64,000 nt of DNA from Edaphobacter sp. Its GTDB lineage: Bacteria; Acidobacteriota; Terriglobia; Terriglobales; Acidobacteriaceae. Made by a program: the position numbers and the translations under genes. This document shows, piece after piece, positions 24,933 through 33,573 of the stretch (its first letter is position 1; each line of letters starts with the position of its first letter). The stretch is from NCBI RefSeq assembly GCF_028283685.1, contig NZ_JAPWKF010000004.1, positions 124,001-188,000 of the forward strand, given 5' to 3'. The notes below the pieces were generated by a model, which did no database searches, was not told where the DNA came from, and saw only the letters and a list, made by a program, of their open reading frames with translations.

Positions 24933-26300
24933 ATGGCCCGGATTTATCCGTTTCGCGCTCTTCGTTACGACATCAGCCGCGTCAAGATGGAAGACGTCGT
25001 CACCCAGCCGTACGACAAGATCACCCCGGCGATGCAGGAACGCTACTACCAGTCCAGCCCCTACAACCTGGTCCGCGTCATCCTCGGCCGGCATCTCGCC
25101 GCGGACGATGAACAGGAGAACGTTTACACCCGGGCAGCTGACACGCTGAAGATGTGGCGCCGGGAGGGCATTCTTGCGGAAGAGGCCGAGCCGGCGCTCT
25201 ATGGCTACTCGCAGACCTACACCGTGCCTCACAGCGAAGAGGTGCGCGAGCGCCGTGGCTTCATCGCCCTCGGCCACCTCTACGACTATGCCGACAAGGT
25301 CGTCTATCGTCACGAGCAGACCTTTCCCAGGCACAAGAGCGACCGTATGAGCCTCTTCAAGGCCACGCGGGCCTACTGCGAACAGGTCTACATGCTCTAC
25401 TCCGACCCGGCTTTTACGGCAGAAAAACTCATCTTCGGCGTCAAAGGCCCCAACGGTTTCGACGATAACCCTGCCGATCTTGCCATCACCGACGAGTATG
25501 GTGTGGTGCATAAGGTGTGGAAGCTGACCGATCCCGGGCTGATCAACCTGATCGTCACCGCCATGGCCGACAAGAAGCTGATCATCGCCGACGGCCACCA
25601 TCGCTACGAGACCTCCGTGGCCTATGCAAAAGAGCGCTCCGCCCAGTTGAGTCTTCCGCTGGACCAGCCGCGTGGCGAGTACGACAAGGTGTCCAACGGC
25701 AGCCTTCCCGAGCCGCCGTTTCCCGAGGCCGCGATGATGATGACCTTCGTCAATATGGAGGCGCCGGGGATCACCATTCTGCCCACGCATCGCGTCGTCC
25801 ACGGGCTGGAGAGGTTCTCTTCACCGGACTTCATCGTCAAGGCGAGTGCTTACTTCGACATCCGCGAGCTGGACAGCCCAGATGTCAGCGTGCTCGACGA
25901 GACAACGGGTGCCGCCTTCATCGCCGCAACCGGCGACGGAAATTATCTGCTGACCGCAAAGCCTGAAGCGATCGGCGAGCTGCTTAAGGATCTGCCCGCC
26001 CGTCAGCGCCAGCTCGATATCGTCCAGCTGCACCGCGTGATTCTCGACCAGTTGCTCGGACTCGACCCCGAGACCATCACGCGACTCGGCAGCGTCCAAT
26101 ATCTTCGCGAGGCGGAGGAGGCGGTTCAGATGGTCGCAGACGGCGAGGCCAACATAGCATTTCTCCTCAAGCCCATTACCCTTGAGCAACTTCGCGACGT
26201 CTCGCTGGCCGGGGACGTCATGCCCCAGAAGTCCACGGACTTCTACCCCAAGCTGCTGAGTGGACTGGCGATCTACGCTCTGGACCAGGCACGATCCTGA
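24933..26300 (+). CDS. DUF1015 family protein
   Basis: The protein has 455 residues. It begins MARIYPFRALRYDISRVKME and contains VTQPYDKITPAMQERYYQ, NLVRVILG, ALYGYSQTYTV, RRGFIALGHLYDYADKVVYRHEQTF, LIIADGHHRYETSVAYAKER and VMPQKSTDFYPKLLSGLAIY, all characteristic of DUF1015 (HipB-unrelated, SpoOJ/ParA-associated in older annotations). The biochemical role is unknown. Genes of this family often sit near serine biosynthesis genes, but here no serA/serC is adjacent. The conserved D-G-H-H-R-Y block looks like a catalytic or nucleotide-binding centre. It is a cytoplasmic protein with no signal peptide. Confidence 0.88.
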   Translation: MARIYPFRALRYDISRVKMEDVVTQPYDKITPAMQERYYQSSPYNLVRVILGRHLAADDEQENVYTRAADTLKMWRREGILAEEAEPALYGYSQTYTVPHSEEVRERRGFIALGHLYDYADKVVYRHEQTFPRHKSDRMSLFKATRAYCEQVYMLYSDPAFTAEKLIFGVKGPNGFDDNPADLAITDEYGVVHKVWKLTDPGLINLIVTAMADKKLIIADGHHRYETSVAYAKERSAQLSLPLDQPRGEYDKVSNGSLPEPPFPEAAMMMTFVNMEAPGITILPTHRVVHGLERFSSPDFIVKASAYFDIRELDSPDVSVLDETTGAAFIAATGDGNYLLTAKPEAIGELLKDLPARQRQLDIVQLHRVILDQLLGLDPETITRLGSVQYLREAEEAVQMVADGEANIAFLLKPITLEQLRDVSLAGDVMPQKSTDFYPKLLSGLAIYALDQARS

Positions 26301-26391
26301 ACAAGGCTCAGCGAAACGGCCGCTGTTTTCATTTGCATCGTTCCACCAGCCGGAAACTACTTTAGAATCTGCAAATCGTCCTGATGATCGT

Positions 26392-26397
26392 TACAAT
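26392..26397 (+). promoter_or_regulatory. Candidate -10 box (TACAAT) for the amidase operon
   Basis: GTTACAATC lies 24 bases before the GTG start of the amidase gene. It has the same heptamer as upstream of aroC and DUF1015. The predicted leader is only about 17 bases. No clear -35 box is visible. Confidence 0.3.
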
Positions 26398-26420
26398 CAG
26401 TACACAACTCCCCAGTAACC

Positions 26421-27341
26421 GTGACTGAAATCCGCCTCTCCATTCTTACGGCAGCAACCGCACTGGTCCTTGGCGCTGCACCTCGCATCGCACAGGTTCC
26501 GGCGCCCTCTGCGCCCGTGGTCCCTCAGGCGCAGCCGGTGCTGCCGAAGCCGCAGCCAAATTTCTACCGCAACCTCATCGTGATCGATCCGGCCCACGGA
26601 GGTTCGGACCGCGGCGCACAGCTCACCAATGGCGCTTCGGAAAAAGACGTGACCCTCGCCTTCGCCCAGCGTCTGCGACCGGCGTTGGTCGCCCAGGGGT
26701 TCACCGTGGTCAGCACGCGCGACTCCGATCCTGCAGACTCTCTGCTTAACGACCAGCGTGCCGGAATAGCGAATCACAACCGTCCGCTCGCCTGCCTTCT
26801 GCTGCACGCCACCGAATCAGGCGCCGGGATCCATCTGGCCACCTCCTCGCTGGAGCCGACCGAAAATACGCCACGCGTGCAGCGATGGAGCAATGCGCAG
26901 TCCAGCTCCATTGCCATGAGTCAGCGCCTGGCCAACGAGGTGGGGCTGGCGCTGATGGATGCCCATCTCCCCGTCGTTCTGCTGCGTGCCTCGGTTCCGC
27001 CGGTCGACAACCTTACCTGTGCGGCAACGGTCGTCGAGATCTCCCCCTTCAAGCCTGAGAATGGAAACAAGTCGCAGGTCACGGACTCCCGCTACCAGCA
27101 GCGCATCGCCGACGCGATCGCGCAGGGGTTGGCCAGTTTCCGCACGCGGAATGCCCCGGCGCCTGCGTCGATACCGTCCACACCTGCGGTGCCCGCGCGT
27201 GCGCAGCCCTCGGAAGCTCCCCTGAAGAGCGCTCCCGCTCCTGCAAAGCCGCAGACTGTTCCTGCAAAGCCGTTAGGCCCTGCGGCAAGCATGGCAAAGC
27301 CGAGGCCACACGCCCTGGCGGGGAAGAGGGGGGCGCGATGA
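26421..27341 (+). CDS. N-acetylmuramoyl-L-alanine amidase (Amidase_3 fold), divergent
   Basis: The protein has 306 residues from a GTG start with a signal-like N-terminus (LSILTAATALVLGAAPRIAQ). The Zn-amidase core spans about residues 50-225: LIVIDPAHGGSDRGAQ (first His ligand), an acidic ligand in GASEKDVTLAFAQRL, LLHATESG (second His, in place of the usual SIHAN), and the catalytic-Glu position TVVEISPF in place of VEGGFLSN. All catalytic positions seem retained, but the loops around them are atypical. The C-terminal ~80 residues are a Pro/Ala/Lys tail. It would cleave the amide between MurNAc and the stem peptide. It overlaps the GerMN gene by ATGA. Confidence 0.78.
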   Translation: MTEIRLSILTAATALVLGAAPRIAQVPAPSAPVVPQAQPVLPKPQPNFYRNLIVIDPAHGGSDRGAQLTNGASEKDVTLAFAQRLRPALVAQGFTVVSTRDSDPADSLLNDQRAGIANHNRPLACLLLHATESGAGIHLATSSLEPTENTPRVQRWSNAQSSSIAMSQRLANEVGLALMDAHLPVVLLRASVPPVDNLTCAATVVEISPFKPENGNKSQVTDSRYQQRIADAIAQGLASFRTRNAPAPASIPSTPAVPARAQPSEAPLKSAPAPAKPQTVPAKPLGPAASMAKPRPHALAGKRGAR

Positions 27342-27967
27342 TTCCTCGTTATCAACGCATCCTCTTCTGGAGCCTCACCGGAGCGATCCTTCTGATGTCG
27401 GCGTTTTTGTTGCGGGGCTGCCAGCAGGCACAGAAGCGTCTCACCGCTCTCAATAATGAGAGCCCTATCGCGGCTCCGACCTCAGCAGCGATCGAAGATG
27501 TCACGCTTTACCTGGCCAATGATGCGGATGGGACCATTACTCCCTCCACGGCAAAGGCAGCTCTTCCGCAGGATCCCACCCTCCGCGCCCGTGCCCTGCT
27601 GGAATATCTCCTTGGACAGTACGCGCAGCCCGACTCCGCTCATCCCATCAAGGGCGGTGCTGCCATCGATGATGTCTTTCTCCTGAACGACCCCGGTAGC
27701 AGGGAGAAAGGAAAGCTGGCCATCATCAACCTGCACGGTGACTGGGTGGCGAATCATCCCTCCGGCGTGGAAGTCGAGGACCTGACACTGAAGTCGATCA
27801 TCGGCACGCTGCATGGAGCTCTGCCCGAGATCGCCCACGTCCGCTTCCTCGTCGACGGGCAGCAGCGCGAGACGCTGGCGGGCCACGCCGCGCTCAATCG
27901 CAGCTATCCGGCGATCGACACGACCGCCCGTCCCACCGCTCCCAGCGAGGCCGCAACCCAGCCATGA
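27338..27967 (+). CDS. GerMN domain membrane-anchored protein
   Basis: The protein has 209 residues. A transmembrane anchor (ILFWSLTGAILLMSAFLL) is followed by a possible lipobox-like Cys (LLRGC) and a GerMN domain at about residues 50-185 (VTLYLANDADGTITPSTA, ARALLEYLLGQY, KLAIINLHGDWVANHPSG, EIAHVRFLVDGQQRETLAGH). GerM/LpqB-type domains accompany peptidoglycan amidases in spore formers, and the present organism is not expected to sporulate. The 4-base overlaps with the upstream amidase and downstream murI point to a single cell-wall operon. It is likely an amidase partner or activator, by context. Confidence 0.85.
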   Translation: MIPRYQRILFWSLTGAILLMSAFLLRGCQQAQKRLTALNNESPIAAPTSAAIEDVTLYLANDADGTITPSTAKAALPQDPTLRARALLEYLLGQYAQPDSAHPIKGGAAIDDVFLLNDPGSREKGKLAIINLHGDWVANHPSGVEVEDLTLKSIIGTLHGALPEIAHVRFLVDGQQRETLAGHAALNRSYPAIDTTARPTAPSEAATQP

Positions 27968-28836
27968 GCACAGAGAGCACGTCCCTGAGCACAGATATCA
28001 CCAGCCGCCGCCCCGTCATCGGTGTCTTCGACTCCGGCTTCGGAGGCCTCACCGTTCTGCGGGAGCTTCTGCAGCTCATCCCGTCGGCGCACTACGTTTA
28101 TCTCGGCGATACGGCGCGCCTTCCCTACGGTTCCAAGTCCCGCGAGACCATCGTCCGCTACGCGCTCTCCAGCGCGCAGTTTCTCGCGGCGAAGGGCGCG
28201 GATCTTCTGGTCATCGCCTGCAATACTGCCACCGCTCTTGCCCTCGAGGACCTTCAAGTCGCCCTGCCGATCCCGGTAGTCGGCGTCGTCGAGCCGGGAG
28301 CACGCGCTGCGCGCGACGCTGCAGGCCAGCAGGATGTAAGGTCGGACGACGTGCTGGTCCTGGCGACGAGCGCGACGACGCAGTCCGGTGCTTACACCCG
28401 TGCCCTGACCGCGCTGGGGCTGAATGCCACGGAGAAGGCATGTCCGCTGCTTGTGCCGCTGGTGGAAGAGGGCTGGCTCGAGCTTCCCATGTACAAGTCC
28501 GTGGCTCTTGAGGTTTTGCGGATTTATCTGATCGAGGCGCTGGCGCAGTCGCCGGGAGCTGCGACGCTGCTGCTGGGATGCACCCATTATCCGTTGCTCA
28601 AGCCGCTGATTGAGACGACGCTCAAAACGCTGCGTCACCCCATGCGCATCATCGACTCGGCCAATGCGACGGCGCGAGCTGTAGCTGAGTTGTTGCCCCG
28701 GTCAGAGGAGATCTCCGAAGGTGCGGCCTCCTGCGAGTTCTATGCCACCGACTCCGTGGAAAAATTCCAGAGGCTGGGTTCAATCTTTCTGGGTAGGGAA
28801 CTGGCCTCGGTGCAGCTGCTCGATCTGGGCGGCTGA
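27964..28836 (+). CDS. murI: Glutamate racemase
   Basis: The protein has 290 residues. IGVFDSGFGGLTVLREL gives Asp about 23. YLGDTARLPYGSKS follows, then LLVIACNTATALAL with catalytic Cys86, and LLLGCTHYPLL with catalytic Cys206. It makes D-glutamate for peptidoglycan by a cofactor-free two-base mechanism in the cytoplasm. The start overlaps the GerMN gene stop (27964-27967). The N-terminal ~15 residues (MSTESTSLSTDITSRR) are an extension beyond most homologues. The gene completes an amidase-GerMN-murI wall operon. Confidence 0.95.
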   Translation: MSTESTSLSTDITSRRPVIGVFDSGFGGLTVLRELLQLIPSAHYVYLGDTARLPYGSKSRETIVRYALSSAQFLAAKGADLLVIACNTATALALEDLQVALPIPVVGVVEPGARAARDAAGQQDVRSDDVLVLATSATTQSGAYTRALTALGLNATEKACPLLVPLVEEGWLELPMYKSVALEVLRIYLIEALAQSPGAATLLLGCTHYPLLKPLIETTLKTLRHPMRIIDSANATARAVAELLPRSEEISEGAASCEFYATDSVEKFQRLGSIFLGRELASVQLLDLGG

Positions 28837-28890
28837 CGCTCCGGTTGCGCTCCGGCCCACTTTCAACGCAATCTAGCCAAGGACATAACG

Positions 28891-29271
28891 ATGCCTTTTC
28901 TGCTCAAGAGCGAACCGAACAAGTACTCCTACGATGACCTGCTGCGCGACGGCGAGACCGTCTGGGACGGCATCGCCAACCCGCAGGCCCTGATGTCGCT
29001 GCGCAATATGAAGAAGGGCGAAAAGCTGGTCATCTACCACTCCAACATCGGCAAGGCCGCTATTGGCACTGCCAAGGTGTTGTCGGTTGACGCCACCGAC
29101 CCCAAGAATCCGCTGGTTCGCATTGCGCCGGTGAAGCGTCTGAAGCGCGAAAAGCCGCTGGCGGAGATCCGTGCCGCCGGAGTCTTCAAGGACTCGATCA
29201 TGTTCCGCCAGTTCCGGCTCTCCGTCGTTCCGCTGACGGACGAGCAGTACGACTGGCTCGTGGCGCCCTAG
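28891..29271 (+). CDS. EVE domain-containing protein
   Basis: The protein has 126 residues. It begins MPFLLKSEPNKYSYDDLLRD and contains WDGIANPQALMSLRNMKKGE, KLVIYHS and IGTAKVLS, then the end SVVPLTDEQYDWL. EVE proteins have a PUA-like fold and are thought to bind modified nucleic-acid bases. They are found both as housekeeping genes and in modification-dependent restriction. No restriction gene is adjacent, so a housekeeping role is more likely. It converges on the DUF2203 gene with 12 bases between. Confidence 0.92.
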   Translation: MPFLLKSEPNKYSYDDLLRDGETVWDGIANPQALMSLRNMKKGEKLVIYHSNIGKAAIGTAKVLSVDATDPKNPLVRIAPVKRLKREKPLAEIRAAGVFKDSIMFRQFRLSVVPLTDEQYDWLVAP

Positions 29272-29283
29272 ACACCTTGATCG

Positions 29284-29751
29284 TTAGTTGGGGCGCTCGT
29301 CCTGCGTGCCGTGAAATCGGTGATCGAGCGGCTTGCGCCCCGCAAAACCTTCTTCGGCCGAGTGCCAGAAGGCGATCTCTGTCTCGCCCTGCTTCCAGCA
29401 AAGCAGCACGGTCTTTCCTTCCAACAGGCAGGGGAAGTCCAGAAGACCCTTCTCGAGATCCTTCACCTGGACGCCGATCGATTCAATCTCGGCCAGCGCG
29501 TCCTTGGTCTCCTGCAGAGCCTTGTCGCGCTCGGCGCGGCGCCGGGCTGCCTTAGCCACATCGACGTGCATGCCGCCGCTGATTGCAATCTGCTGGCGCA
29601 GGTTCTCCAGCTCCACTTCGATTGTTGCGCAGAGACTTCCCTGGACCTGCGCGCGGCGCAGAAGCGTCTCCAGAACCGGCAGAAGCTCCTGCGCCTCGCT
29701 AAGGGTGAACGTACGGCTCAAGCGTGGTCTCCTCTCAGGCCTTGACCTCAA
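29284..29751 (-). CDS. DUF2203 family coiled-coil protein
   Basis: The protein has up to 155 residues. The first ~10 (MRSRPERRPR) may not be translated, because a TTG at 29721 gives the more usual N-terminus LSRTFTLSEAQELLPVLETL and removes the 17-base overlap with nadA. A long helix (about 35-110, with VELENLRQQIAISGG and ALAEIESIGVQVKDLEKGLL) precedes the conserved end DFPCLLEGKTVLLCWKQGE, EIAFWHSAEEGFAGRKPLD. That C-terminal signature defines DUF2203. The function is unknown. It is downstream of nadA on the same strand and probably co-transcribed. Confidence 0.83.
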   Translation of the reverse strand: MRSRPERRPRLSRTFTLSEAQELLPVLETLLRRAQVQGSLCATIEVELENLRQQIAISGGMHVDVAKAARRRAERDKALQETKDALAEIESIGVQVKDLEKGLLDFPCLLEGKTVLLCWKQGETEIAFWHSAEEGFAGRKPLDHRFHGTQDERPN

Positions 29752-30877
29752 GCATCCGGTCCAGCGCTACCTTGGCCCAGTGCTTGACGTCGTCATCGAC
29801 CTTGATGCGGTTGACGACGGTGCCCTGCAGCAGGTTCTCCAGCGACCAGGCCAGATGCTGCGGCGAGATGCGATACATCGTAGTGCACAGGCACCCCGAA
29901 TCGTCGAGCGTGATGACCTTCTTTCCCAGAGGGGCAAAACGCTTGGCCAGGCGATTGACGAGGTGGATTTCGGTACCCACGGCGAAGCTTGCTCCCTCGG
30001 GGGCTTTCTCGATCACCTCGATGATGCGCTCCGTCGAGCCGATGGCGTCGGCCTTCTGGCAGACCTCCCAGCGGCATTCGGGGTGAACGATCACCTGCAT
30101 GCCGGGGTCGGTGGCGCGAATACGGTCGACATGCTCCGGTAGAAACCGCTGATGCACCGAGCAGTGGCCCTTCCAGAGGATGACCTTTGCCGCCTTCAGG
30201 CGGTCAGGCGAGAGGCCGCCGTTGATCTGGTACGGATCCCAGACCACCATCTCGCTGAGTGGAATGCCCATGGCAAATGCCGTGTTGCGGCCCAGGTGCT
30301 GGTCGGGAAGAAATAAAATCTTTGGCTTACGGGCGAAGGCCCACTCAAAGGCTCCATGGGCGTTCGACGAGGTGCAGACCAGGCCGCCGCGCTCGCCGCA
30401 GAACGCTTTAATCGCCGCGGCAGAGTTCATGTAGGTAAGCGGCAGGATGTCTTCGGTCAACCCGGCACGCTCGAGCGAGTCCCAGCAGTCCTCGACCTGT
30501 CCGATCTCGGCCATGTCGGCCATCGAACAGCCGGCGTTCAGGTCAGGCAGAATCACTTGCTGGAAAGGCTTGGCGAGCACATCCGCGGTCTCGGCCATAA
30601 AGTGGACGCCACAGAACAGCATGTACTTGGCATCGGTCTGCGAGGCCACCTTCGAGAGCTTGTAGCTGTCGCCGGTGTAGTCGGCGAACCGGATCACCTC
30701 GTCGCGCTGGTAGTGATGGCCCAGCAGAACGACGTCGGTTCCCAGCGTGGCACGCGCCGCAGCGATGCGGGCATCCATGGTGTGGTCCGGTTGCGAGAGA
30801 TAGTGATCGAGGGAACAGGAATCCTGTACTGCAACTGTCGCGGATGGTACCGCGACCTCTTCCAGTAAAACGCTCAA
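29735..30877 (-). CDS. nadA: Quinolinate synthase
   Basis: The protein has 380 residues. LLGHHYQRDEVIRFADYTGD is at about 51-70. The three [4Fe-4S] cysteines are in DLNAGCSMAD (Cys about 117), STNAHGAF-like TSSNAHGAFEWAF with nearby VCTSS, VHPECRWEVC, and DDSGCLCTTMYRI. KVILWKGHCSVHQRFLPEHV is also typical. It condenses iminoaspartate from NadB with dihydroxyacetone phosphate to quinolinate. The oxygen-labile cluster makes it an iron-sulfur enzyme. nadB lies 12 kb away on the other strand. Confidence 0.96.
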   Translation of the reverse strand: MSVLLEEVAVPSATVAVQDSCSLDHYLSQPDHTMDARIAAARATLGTDVVLLGHHYQRDEVIRFADYTGDSYKLSKVASQTDAKYMLFCGVHFMAETADVLAKPFQQVILPDLNAGCSMADMAEIGQVEDCWDSLERAGLTEDILPLTYMNSAAAIKAFCGERGGLVCTSSNAHGAFEWAFARKPKILFLPDQHLGRNTAFAMGIPLSEMVVWDPYQINGGLSPDRLKAAKVILWKGHCSVHQRFLPEHVDRIRATDPGMQVIVHPECRWEVCQKADAIGSTERIIEVIEKAPEGASFAVGTEIHLVNRLAKRFAPLGKKVITLDDSGCLCTTMYRISPQHLAWSLENLLQGTVVNRIKVDDDVKHWAKVALDRMLEVKA

Positions 30878-31232
30878 GTTACTCCGCCTTCAGCCTCACT
30901 AGGACGTCAGGTGCCGGACAACTCATTGCACGGCGCCGTCTTCTGTCCTTGAGACGGGGATGTTGAAAGCATGCACTGCGCGGCTGCAGCGAACTCGCTG
31001 TTTCGAAGATCTCCGAAACCCAGCTCGCGGGGATGTTGCAACCAAACTCACTTCAACTGCCTTACAGAAGCCAGGTCGCCCTGTCTTCAGGTAATTGGAC
31101 GTGCAGCAGGCCGAAACGATACATCTTTCTTCATTCCGGACCTTCACGGCCGCAAGCCTTTACACCATAGATCTTACAACAACGTAAAGGCTTCTCCGGC
31201 TGCCATTGTTTGCACCCCGTCGAGGCCTTATC
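30878..31232. other. Divergent intergenic region between nadA and tatA
   Basis: This is 355 bases with no credible gene. It holds the nadA promoter on the minus strand and the tat operon promoter on the plus strand. The only structure I see is the long inverted repeat annotated separately at 31154-31193. The rest shows no recognisable element. Confidence 0.5.
31154..31193 (+). repeat. 10-base inverted repeat 40 bases upstream of tatA
   Basis: AAGCCTTTAC at 31154-31163 is perfectly repeated in inverted form as GTAAAGGCTT at 31184-31193, with a 20-base spacer that contains CTTACAAC. It could be a two-site operator or a 5' leader hairpin of the tatA-tatC-M28 transcript. It is not a terminator, since no T run follows. 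Confidence 0.5.
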
Positions 31233-31787
31233 ATGGTGATACTTATGCCGAGCTTCGGCGACAGCGCTTTTATCTTCATTCTCGCCCTCATCCTCTTCGG
31301 TCCGAAGAAGCTGCCCGAGCTCGCCCGCCAATTGGGCAAGCTCATGGGTGAGTTTCGTCGTGCCTCCAACGAGTTCCGCATTCAGATGGAGGACGAGCTT
31401 CGTGTCTCCGAGCAGGAGGAGCAGCAGAAGAAGATCGCTGCCATGGAGGCCGCCGCGCCCCAGCCGCCTGCGCTCGAATCGGCCACGGAAAACAGCATCG
31501 CCCAGCCTGCCGAAACGTCTGTTGTTGCCGAGTCCTCGGTTACAGAGGAGCAGGCGACGTCGCTGGAGCAGAAGCCGTTGCCCATCGCTACCTCGGGCGA
31601 ACTGAACATGATGCCACCTTCGACCGGACTGCCTGTATCGAGTTCTTCTTCGGTCTCGCAGGCCTTCGATTCGGCACCGCAGGTCGAAGATCCGGCCGCT
31701 CCCGCATCCCACTTCACCGACCCATCTCAGGGGCAGACGCCAGATGCTCCTGATCACAATGTAAGCGAGGCCCAGGTACATGGATGA
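31233..31787 (+). CDS. tatA: Sec-independent translocase subunit TatA/TatB
   Basis: ATG 31233 (MVILMPSFGDSAFIFILALI) has GAGG 7 bases upstream. The product has 184 residues. A short N-terminal membrane helix is followed by the hinge LFGPKKLPEL and an amphipathic helix ARQLGKLMGEFRRASNEFR, as in TatA/TatB. The long tail (about 120 residues), rich in Glu, Gln, Ser and Pro, is more TatB-like in length. Only one such gene is next to tatC, so it may serve both roles. It forms the channel-forming or docking part of the Tat export system for folded proteins. It overlaps tatC by 8 bases. Confidence 0.9.
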   Translation: MVILMPSFGDSAFIFILALILFGPKKLPELARQLGKLMGEFRRASNEFRIQMEDELRVSEQEEQQKKIAAMEAAAPQPPALESATENSIAQPAETSVVAESSVTEEQATSLEQKPLPIATSGELNMMPPSTGLPVSSSSSVSQAFDSAPQVEDPAAPASHFTDPSQGQTPDAPDHNVSEAQVHG

Positions 31788-32565
31788 TCTCGTCGACCGC
31801 GCTCGCGCCGCCGTAACGGATCGCGCTGAGCTGCCGGGCATGAGCCTGATGGAGCATCTCGCCGAGCTCCGCACGCGCATTATTCACTCCGTTGTCTATC
31901 TGCTGATCGGCTTTGCCGTGGCCTATGCCTTTCACGAGAAGTTGTACGGTATCGTGCAGGCGCCGCTCGATCAGCTTCATATCGAGCTGAACTTCACCCA
32001 CCCCACCGATGGTCTCAACCTGTATCTGAAGACGGCGCTGGTTGCGGGTGCGATCCTCGCAAGTCCGTTCATCCTTTATCAGCTCTGGCTGTTTATCTCG
32101 CCCGGCATGTATGCGAACGAGAAGAAGTACGTGTGGCCGTTTATGGGGGCAACCATTGGCCTCTTTATGACGGGCGCCTGGTTCGGCTACCGCTGGGTGC
32201 TGCCGGGTGCCATCAAGGTGCTCGTGCTCGACTTCGGCAAGCGCTTCCATCCCATTCTTACGATCGAGGACTACACCGGCTTCTTCATGGCGGTCATTCT
32301 CGGCCTGGGGATATGCTTCGAGCTTCCGATCCTCATCTTCTTTCTCTCGTTGTTTGGAATCGTCGACGCGAAGTTTCTGCTGAAGCACTTTCGTTATGCC
32401 GTACTGGTCATCTTCGTGATCGCCGCCATCATCTGCCCGTCGCCCGAGCCCACGGCCATGTGCCTCTTCGCTCTGCCGATGCTGGCGCTCTACTTCCTCG
32501 GCGTGGGCGTGGCCTTCTTCGTCCATCCCAACCGCCGCAAGGCTATTGAGAAGAAGACTGCATGA
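31780..32565 (+). CDS. tatC: Sec-independent protein translocase TatC
   Basis: The protein has 261 residues with six predicted membrane helices. It contains the conserved N-terminal block SLMEHLAELRTRIIHSVVYL, in which the E and R face the twin-arginine signal, then EKKYVWPFMGATIGLFMTGA, FELPILIFFLSLFGIV, and the late loop VIAAIICPSPEPTAMCLFAL, where many TatC have PDPxS. It recognises twin-arginine signal peptides. The gene overlaps tatA at its start and the M28 peptidase at its end (ATGA), so the three are a translationally coupled operon. Confidence 0.95.
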   Translation: MDDLVDRARAAVTDRAELPGMSLMEHLAELRTRIIHSVVYLLIGFAVAYAFHEKLYGIVQAPLDQLHIELNFTHPTDGLNLYLKTALVAGAILASPFILYQLWLFISPGMYANEKKYVWPFMGATIGLFMTGAWFGYRWVLPGAIKVLVLDFGKRFHPILTIEDYTGFFMAVILGLGICFELPILIFFLSLFGIVDAKFLLKHFRYAVLVIFVIAAIICPSPEPTAMCLFALPMLALYFLGVGVAFFVHPNRRKAIEKKTA

Positions 32566-33500
32566 GACGTCTCGCCCTTCTGCTGTGTGCGTTTGCCGCA
32601 ACCTTCCCTGCTGTCGGGCAGAGGCCTGCGACGGCACATGCAGCGGGGAAGTTCAGTGGGCAGGCAGCTTACGATGTCACAAAGCAGTTCATTGCGGCAG
32701 CTCCACACCGCTGGGTCGGTTCGCCCGATCACACCAAGGCCGAGGCATTCATCCGGTCGCACTTCACGGCCGAGGCCGCCAAGGGCAACGTTGAGGCCGA
32801 TCCCTTCACCGCCTCTACGCCGGCAGGACAGATGGCGATGAAGAACTTCATCGTTCGCTACCCCGGCAAGAAGGACGGCGTCATCGTCATCGCGTCCCAC
32901 TACGAGACGAACTACCCGCTGCGGGATATCAACTTTGTCGGCGCCAACGACGGTGGCGCAACGTCGGCCTTTCTGATCGAACTTGGAGCGTATCTTCGAG
33001 CTCATCCGCCCGAGGGGTACAGCGTCTGGCTGGTCTTTGATGATGGGGAAGAGGCCATCGACTCCTGGAGCGACCGCGACTCGCTCTATGGCACCCGCCA
33101 CCTGGCGGCGAAATGGTCGCAGGACGGAACCATCAAGAAGATCAAGGCTTTTATGGTCGTCGACATGATCGGCGACAAGGACCTCAATATCGACCGGGAC
33201 TCCAACTCGACTCCGTGGATGCTCGACCTGCTGGCGACAGCTGCCAAGAACACCGGTCACTCAGCCTTCGTCTTCAAAAACTCCACGGCGGTTATGGATG
33301 ACCATCTTCCATTCCAGCGGCGTGGCGTGCCTGTTCTCGACATCATCGACCTCGACTACGGGCCGCCCACCAGCGAACATCCCGAAGGCGGTTACCACCA
33401 CACCGCCCTCGATACGCTCGATAAGATCAGCCCTCATTCATTGCAGATCGCGGGCGATCTGGTTGTCGAGATGATCCACCTGATCAACCAGCACGGTTAG
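32562..33500 (+). CDS. M28 family metallopeptidase, glutaminyl-cyclase-like
   Basis: The protein has 312 residues with a signal peptide (MRRLALLLCAFAATFPAVG). Residues about 90-300 carry the M28 zinc site: VIVIASHYETN (His), FVGANDGGATSAFLIEL (bridging Asp), WLVFDDGEEAID (Glu pair), MVVDMIGDKDLNI, and GGYHHTALDTLDKI (second-zinc His). The W-D-G-E-E to D-D-G-E-E form and the R-D-S-L-Y-G-T-R insertion resemble bacterial and animal-type glutaminyl cyclases, so N-terminal pyroglutamate formation is possible besides aminopeptidase activity. It is coupled to tatC by a 4-base overlap. Its signal has two arginines but is not a full Tat motif. Confidence 0.88.
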   Translation: MRRLALLLCAFAATFPAVGQRPATAHAAGKFSGQAAYDVTKQFIAAAPHRWVGSPDHTKAEAFIRSHFTAEAAKGNVEADPFTASTPAGQMAMKNFIVRYPGKKDGVIVIASHYETNYPLRDINFVGANDGGATSAFLIELGAYLRAHPPEGYSVWLVFDDGEEAIDSWSDRDSLYGTRHLAAKWSQDGTIKKIKAFMVVDMIGDKDLNIDRDSNSTPWMLDLLATAAKNTGHSAFVFKNSTAVMDDHLPFQRRGVPVLDIIDLDYGPPTSEHPEGGYHHTALDTLDKISPHSLQIAGDLVVEMIHLINQHG

Positions 33501-33573
33501 TTTTGGCTCTGGCCAACAGGCCCCAAACCGACGCACAATAGACGACAGTTCCAATCTCATTTGAGGACTCCCC

